Assembly: GCF_041734735.1 (NCBI RefSeq)
Contig: NC_134882.1
Span: 27,334,199-27,398,198, forward strand
Direction of reading: 5' to 3'
Origin: Babylonia areolata
Lineage: Eukaryota > Mollusca > Gastropoda > Neogastropoda > Buccinidae
DNA: 64,000 nt
Positions 57,492 through 64,000 of the stretch are shown piece after piece (position 1 is the first letter of the stretch; each line of letters begins with the position of its first letter). The translations under genes and the position numbers were made by a program. The notes beneath the pieces were generated by a model. The model ran no database searches and was not told the DNA's origin. It worked only from the letters and a program-made list of their open reading frames with translations.

Positions 57492-57627
57492 TGTACAAGT
57501 GATCTTTGCAGCACCAAGTTTGCTTTTGTAAAAAAAAAAAATTATGAAGCCTGCAAAATTAGCAAGCACTTCGGAAAATTATTAACACAAAGCAAACTTG
57601 GTGCTGCTGAGATTGCTTGTGCAACTC
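57492..57627. repeat. Imperfect inverted repeat, arms about 36 bp, loop about 62 bp
   Basis: The left arm contains TTTGCAGCACCAAGTTTGCT and the right arm AGCAAACTTGGTGCTGC, pairing over about 30 of 36 bases. It could be a small foldback element or a transcript hairpin; no target duplication was recognised. Confidence 0.55.
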
Positions 57628-60498
57628 AAGTCCTGGTTTTCAACATCATCAATAAATCTGCACCTTGATCATGTGAACACTTTGGTGTACTCTTTAACCC
57701 TTCAAGTCTATAACACAGCCACTGCGGACACTATTGAACTGAATTACAGTAGCCTGAAAGCTGGTACATTCAAAGGTTGTGTGTTATAGTCCAAAGTTTC
57801 TGAGTAACCAAGCATAATTCCCACACATTCTACACCGGTCCTGACATTAATAGCAGGACTCATTCCCTTGTGCCTGCTTTATCTGAAAAGGAATGTACCT
57901 GCTGTGTCCACTGTTAGAGTATGGTCTTCTTTTGCCTGTCTACACCAGATTTTTTTTTTTTTTTTTTAGCCTTTCTCATATCACAAGACTATTATTCCCT
58001 GTATCACAAGATTTTGATAATTTTCAAAGTTTAGCCTTCAAAATTGTGCTTTAATGAGGTATCTATTTCAAGGTGAAATCATAAAATCATTAAGTAAACA
58101 ATTGATATCAATGAATTGTTATTGCAAGTAAACTTTACAGAATCAAACATAGAACAGATGAGGTATCCGAACAGATTATTACCTGCACCCATATCTCTAT
58201 CAGGAGCTGAAGACAATCATTCATGATCATGATGTCACCATTATCACTTTGAAAGAGAAAAAAAAAAATCAAAACAATATTCATTCCCACAGTGACTGAA
58301 ATTGGCCATATCATTCTGCTGCTAATCCTGCCCCAAACCCTAACCAGTAGTAATTTCAGATGAGCGACTAGACAAATCATCACCATTAACAACAACAACA
58401 ACAAAAAAGAACCAAAAACCAAGAGGACTTAGAAGATGGCGCCAATGGAAGTAGCTGGTGTTATCTTGCATTTTGTAGCAGGAGGCAGCAATACATGAGG
58501 AGTATATTGGTGTGTACAGCAAACAATATCAGCGTCAGGACTGATCAGTAATATCAGGATCAGGACTGATCGGCTCTCACATCCAGCACTGCTCTTCTTC
58601 TTACTTGTGCCCACTCCATCCACCACCATTCTCCATGGAAGTGGAACTGATGATGATGATGAAATGAGGAGAGAGGTTATGGGGAGGGGCTGACATGTAC
58701 AGGGGTGTGTGGCTGGGGTTTGAGCTCTATCTCTCTACACACATCCGAAACTTCTGGCAGCCACAGATAGGTCATCATTATCATCATCGTCAACAGCAAG
58801 GCGCGTACAGCATTCAGTGCAGTGGTCTGTCTACATTGTCATCACTTATGTACATCTCAGGTGGACACACGCACACACACACACCCAGTCCACCACTAGC
58901 CTAACTTGCCATCATTTGTTGTTGTTGTTTTTTTTAAACAATCACAGACACAAGTGTAGTTCAAGGAGTATACACACTAACACGAAGTCAGCATAATATG
59001 CATTCCAGATTAGATGAAATAATATATACATCCACACTGATCTTCACCAGGCATCAGGGGGTCACAAGATAAAGGCCAGTGCTGTGACTACTGCAGCAAC
59101 CGCAAGCTACTACCTGTACACTATCTGCTGGATTTGTCAATATATGCCAACTCTACGTCTTCCCTTTCTGAATCACACACATTTTCAGTGCACCATAATT
59201 TCTGGCCTTATGGCAACAACAGCTGTTGGGATGTTCTTAAATTCCTGATCTGAAAAGACATCCAAGGAAATGGCTTAAATTTAGAATTTAGAATCAGCGA
59301 TTTGGGTAGAATCAGTGATGGTCACGGTTAAGTATGTGTAATTAAACAGTGATTCTGGTAAACAGAACTGAAAGTACTCTGGTTTATTTTTAAAACATTT
59401 TCTTTACACCACTAAGTGTTGACAGCAGAAATCCGATATTTGAGAGTCTAAAAAAAAAAAAAAAAAGAACAGAAAAAAGGCACCCATAATGGCCAGAAAT
59501 TATGGTCGTGTCATCTCTAAACAAATGTTATCCTACAAACTCAATGTGTCATCTTGTGACTTAGCACACATACACATACACACACTTCACGACAGCAGAC
59601 TAACTACTTGGAGTCATCATCAGTCAGTGTACTCATCTCTAATGCCTGGAAAAGTGGGGAGGTGGAGGGGTCATCCCTCCACAGGTCTGCAAGCAAGCAG
59701 GCATTCATTTGGCTGGTCATATGGCACCGAAGTAAACATCAACATGTCACACACTGCCTGCTTCCACCTTTCTCTCCCCCTACACACACAGGCCACAGAG
59801 CTGATTCCTCCCCACTCCCTCCCTGTCTTGCCCTCCACAGGTCAGCAGCGAGAGCCACACACACTGGCTGGCACTGACCACAGAGTATCAGTATGGCCCA
59901 TCACTGACAGTGATGTCACCAGCCTCTGCTTTGCACCACACCTACACTACTGTCTACCACAACATTCACTTCTTCACTGCTTTCAGAAGATGCATTTAAC
60001 AACGCAGCACTTTCTCGCTGAGGATAGTATTACAACAGACTGGCTATTTTTACATTCACAGACATGTTCGGCATCACACACTCAAAGAAAGCATTAACTG
60101 TACATGAAGTGGTGGAGGGCGAGGGGGATAAAATGGAAATCAATGGCTGAAACATTTTCCTCATGCAGAACTAGCACTTCAATGATGTTACCGTACATTT
60201 TCATCAGGTCAGTTAAAAGCAGCACCTTCAGGATGCGAAACCAGCACATGGAGATGGACATTCCACCCAGTGGTCATGAAGAGATTGTAATTATCCTTGG
60301 GGCTAGGTCACTCAGCCTCTGGTGTTACTGAGTACTTGAAGTGAATTCAACAAAATGAAAACCAAAAAGCAACAAGTCCCAAGTCTGCACAAGTGTAGTT
60401 ACCTCCCTTCCCCAACAGACTGCTGTCAAGACTGGTGACCTGAAACTTCTTGAACGCTCAGACTTAAATCTGAGCAAAGGAGGCAGGGGAAAAACAAC

Positions 60499-60612
60499 AA
60501 ATAAAACCATTTTTAAGTCCCTTGAACTTCATAACATCCCTGACTAAATATAGAACACAAATAAAACCATTTTCAAGTCCCTTCAACTTCATAAAATATA
60601 TGACCAAAAAAA
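60499..60612 (+). repeat. 58-bp tandem duplication
   Basis: CAAATAAAACCATTTT then AAGTCCCTT and AACTTCATAA occur twice (60499 and 60557), with a weaker third partial copy after. Confidence 0.75.
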
Positions 60613-62035
60613 AAATTCTACTTTTTGGGTCCCTTTAACTCCACATCCCTCCACCAGCAGTCCAGCACTAAAACCATGCTTTGTCTCCTACAAGCAGATA
60701 ACAATATTAACATTCATCATACAGACACCTCTTCTACCTCTATCACACACACACACACCACGTTTTACTACATGCACACACACTGTTTCACAGGACAACA
60801 AACAAGAATGAGAAAAACAACCGTGCAGAAATAAGCTGTCCACCATGGAACACAACCCGTAAACCAACTCTCCAGACATGAACAGTGCTTGTTATGCAGA
60901 GGAGGGAAAGGCAACTCGCTATGTACTGAGTAGATCAGGTCAGGTCAACGTTCCCAGGCCAGAGAGGGATACAGGTATTGCTTTTCGACCCATGCACACT
61001 GTGTGCAGGCATCAGGAGGTAAAGCCAGTGGGGGCAGGGCAGGAAGGGCTATTAATCCCAACAAGGAGTATATGATTTATTAAATGCAGTGGCAAATATT
61101 ATGGCTGTGTCAGTGTGATAGAGCTGACAAAGTACGTATACAGGTAGACTTTGGCCAGTGGGAGGAGGCAAAGCAGCCAAACTCATGCCATTACGAATCG
61201 GATAGTCAGCACAAGTTCAATGTAACAAAAGATATGCTGAAGATCAATAATGCAAACGTATATATTTACAGAGAAGCGGTTTGTTGTTTTCAACCCAGTC
61301 CCAGTTATCTAGTCTACTTGCAATTGATTTACAGACTTCAGTCAAGAAGGACAGGCTATCCCCTGTCGTCTGATCGCAGGCTGAGGAAGAGTATACCTAC
61401 AGACTGATGAAGAAATAAATACATATGCTGCCAATACAGGGAATAACAAGTGCCAGAAATATTGACTGTTAATCCAGTGAATGTGACCATCAGATTATTG
61501 CACATAAACACCACATCCACTGTTCTTGCCACCAGCTTCTCTTCGCAACTTCTTCAGTTTCCTCTTCCATCCAGTTACAGCTCAATTTCAATAGGAACAG
61601 CTATCGTCACATGTCTTCCAGTCACAACAGCATTCAATCATGTGTAGTACTGACAAAGTGTCCAAACTATGAAACACTATTTCTTCTCTTTGAATTTTAG
61701 CTCTGTCACTACCATTACCACATTCCTGGGTCTGTTCCTCAAAAAGGAAATCAAACAAAAACAATAAACAAAACATGGATTCAACGATACCATTGAAAGG
61801 GCTCCTAGGTTATTGGCAGAATATTCTTTGATAAATATTAATATGTTGGATGACAGGACAGGGTTGTTGTTTTATTCAAAGACAGACCTGATTATTTAAC
61901 AAATGTATTTCAGAGGTTATGATGAAGTGTACAAAACAAGGGAAGTGTACTCTGAACATGATGCTGTTCGAGCCCCTGACATCCTGAAGCAGGGTTGGTT
62001 CATATCCTCACACCAAGAGCCACATGTCAACTTTT

Positions 62036-62215
62036 CACAAGTCTATTGTATGCCAATATTATCAATATTTTACACATCAGTATGCTGGCTTTTTTACAAG
62101 TCTGTTGTATGCCAATACATGATCAATATTTTACACATCAGTTGCTTGGCTTTTTTTACAAGTCTCTTGTAAGCATACATTTTAATAAGAATTTTACACA
62201 TCAGTGAGCCGACGC
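62036..62215 (+). repeat. Three tandem copies of a unit of about 60 bp
   Basis: Units share ACAAGTCTGTTGTATGCCAA, ATCAATATTTTACACATCAG and GCTGGCTTTTTT. Single small array with moderate divergence. Confidence 0.8.
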
Positions 62216-63248
62216 TTGCACCATTGTTTTCTAAAACGTTGAAAGATGAACATTTATTATCTCTATGGCCAAAAGAGTTCTTGCTTTTTTTTTCTTTTTC
62301 TTTTTTGAGAGTTCTGTGTTTTCTCCACTTTCCTTTATTTACAAGCAGTTGTTGTTTCTGGTGCTGTCTCCACACCACATACTGTACAGCACTCCCGCCT
62401 TCAGTCTCATGCACACACCACATTTGGAGGCACAACCAGCACAGTGCTGACCACTCTGCACTTGCTGGCACACACACCACTTCAACAACAGGGTGATGCT
62501 CCATTCTTTCACCAAGCCATCTCTTCAGCAACTCTTGACACAACTGTCACTTCATAGTGCAGCTTCTCGTTCATAAAACTGACCCCAGTGAAAATAAGAG
62601 AAAAAGGAAAAAAACCAGCTTCAGCCAATCCAAGAAGCATGCCTGCCTGTCTCCAGGATTGACACATTCCACTGTCATCATCATTTGGACTTGCAGCCTG
62701 GATCAGTGAAGTGCATCATTATCAGCCACAGAAATGACAGGAATGAAAGAAAGGTGTCCAACACTTGTCACATTCCTTGACAATCGTCTCTTGCTGTTTT
62801 CCTATCCCTCTTTTCCAACACATCACCAATGACACCTGGATTCCGTAGTGGATGACGAAGAAGATGATGATGATGGAGATGATGATGATGCTAGAGATGA
62901 TGATGTGAACACCACATGCCTTCACTTGTCCCACCTTCATTTTTTTTTCTGCCCCTTTGACATTTCACGTAGCATTACTCCTTCACTGATGCAAGATACA
63001 ATTTCTCTCCGTTTCATTACCATAGCTCTCTCCCTCTCTCTCCAATGAATGAATGAATGACTTCAAAGCACGCAGGAGATCATTCTAGTGTTTTGAAGAA
63101 GCAACACGTCTTTTGGAAGATGTACTCCTGTATGACAGCTGGGTGCCTCGAACAATTCTTTCTGGTCCAACATGTTGCAGACATCTCCCATCGAAACGCT
63201 CACACTGTTTCTGGTCTGACTCACGGGGATGTGTCACTGACATGACTG

Positions 63249-63363
63249 TCACACTTTGGTTTCTGGCCCCTCTGCGTCCTGACGAAAAGAGTCACGCAGT
63301 CGATCCAGGTAGTTGGAGGATAAGTGCCCGAACACCCGATTGTACCACTCCGGGCACCGCCCT
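63249..63363 (-). CDS. DLC/STARD13-like RhoGAP: last coding exon, C-terminus of START domain
   Basis: Minus-strand exon, 115 nt, starting in phase 2 after acceptor GTTTGCAG and ending in TGA. It encodes GRCPEWYNRVFGHL, LDRLRDSF and the terminal EGPETKV. The PEWYN.VFGHL block is the last helix of the START domain of DLC1, STARD13 and STARD8, proteins that combine SAM, RhoGAP and START domains and switch off RhoA at focal adhesions. Only the end of the gene is here, so the RhoGAP part is inferred from family. Confidence 0.85.
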
Positions 63364-63897
63364 CTGCAAACACACAGAGGCTTCAGACATTGACACAGGG
63401 CACATGTCTGTGATACATTATCAACTCTACACCATCAAACAGGGTCAATCTTAAAAAACTACTTACTACCTCATAATTATGCTCTCTGGCATGCACAGCA
63501 GCAACAAAAGAGCTCTCAAACAGCAGTGACATACATGAACACCCAGTACCAATTCCTAACAAACCGTCCAATGTTGACTATCATGTCAAAAATATTAATG
63601 CAGAAGGTGTCTACAGATGGTGTCACTACAGATGTTGAAATTGACACTGACTCTGTCTCTCCATCCCTTCAATTCTTCATGCACACATAGTCTTGAAGAT
63701 CAGCTTTTATCCCCCATTTGATTTTTCCCACAGTTAACCTATGCAGAACATGCATGCATGTATGCACATTAAAACCACGCTAGGCCACAACACACACACT
63801 CACACACAACATAAAATGCCACACATACACATATAAACACATGAACACACACTAACACAATCCACACCCATCCACACACACCCCTTCCACTGTTTAC
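63364..63897 (-). other. Intron of the DLC/STARD13-like gene
   Basis: A 534-bp phase-2 intron (minus strand), donor CAG|GTAAAC, acceptor GTTTGCAG. Contains a CA-rich stretch (about 63785-63885). Nothing else seen. Confidence 0.8.
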
Positions 63898-64000
63898 CTG
63901 AGGTCTGTGCGTGAGATGAAGGTAAGTCGCGAGCGGCCAGAACCGCAGGGCTCCATGAGGTGGTAGTTCCCCAGCTCCACGGCCCGCACCCCCTGGTCGT
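63898..64000 (-). CDS. DLC/STARD13-like RhoGAP: penultimate coding exon, START domain (partial, window edge)
   Basis: At least 103 nt, running off the right edge, ending in phase 2. It encodes GVRAVELGNYHLMEPCGSG and RSRLTFISRTDLR, closely matching the conserved START block of DLC-family RhoGAPs (YLIEPCGSG.SRLTHICRIDLRG). Splicing to the last exon gives TDLRGRCPEWYN, continuous with the family pattern. Confidence 0.88.

Larger units (their letters stand above)
56351..63248. other. Convergent intergenic region, right part, including presumed 3' UTR of the minus-strand gene
   Basis: AT-rich, no convincing exon. On the minus strand the last ~1 kb is probably 3' UTR; AATAAA (minus) occurs at 62334-62339 and 62253-62258, unconfirmed. 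A GAT-type triplet run lies at about 62845-62900. Confidence 0.5.

Noticed and set aside
59489-60097. 202-codon plus-strand ORF
   Set aside because: No recognisable domain, codon pattern or splice context; the length is compatible with chance.

Overview
This is eukaryotic DNA from an animal nuclear genome, most likely a mollusc and probably a gastropod (inference: short phase-conserved exons in long repeat-filled introns, several tRNA-headed SINE families, LINE 3' ends, and a very heavy load of minisatellites and GT/CA, GAT and polyC/polyG tracts). No bacterial, organellar or viral genes were seen.

About three quarters of the window (about 1.5-48.6 kb, + strand) is one large gene for a VEGFR/PDGFR-family receptor tyrosine kinase. 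I placed 22 coding exons by splice sites, reading phase and family motifs. All intron phases agree from exon to exon and the exons sum to an open 1331-codon reading frame. The 5' end (signal peptide, first Ig domain) lies left of the window. Inside it are Ig domains D2-D7, one transmembrane helix, a juxtamembrane segment, a split kinase with an approximately 70-residue insert, and a tail of about 250 residues with SH2-docking tyrosines. The catalytic motifs (Gly-rich loop, VAVK lysine, [11 protein letters not shown]) are intact. Exon 3 (second half of D3) is the only uncertain exon.

At the far right, on the minus strand, are the last two coding exons of a second, convergent gene. They encode the end of a START domain like that of the DLC/STARD13 RhoGAP proteins. 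The 14.6 kb between the two stop codons holds presumed 3' UTRs and repeats, with no convincing further gene.

The introns are the unusual part. At least ten contain large tandem arrays lying directly against an exon. In several (exons 5, 6, 13, 17 and above all 22) the unit reproduces the real 3' splice site, in the clearest cases with the first exon bases, so dozens of decoy acceptors precede the true one. Donor-side arrays occur after exons 17 and 18. Two arrays keep the receptor frame open: a 48-bp array before the juxtamembrane exon, and a 51-bp array after the D6 exon whose retention would predict a soluble D2-D6 receptor. Other points are a long array of triplet-multiple units with a spurious 1719-codon antisense ORF, a 1.7-kb deletion-ridden duplicate that looks like unpolished assembly, and nested SINE/LINE insertions.
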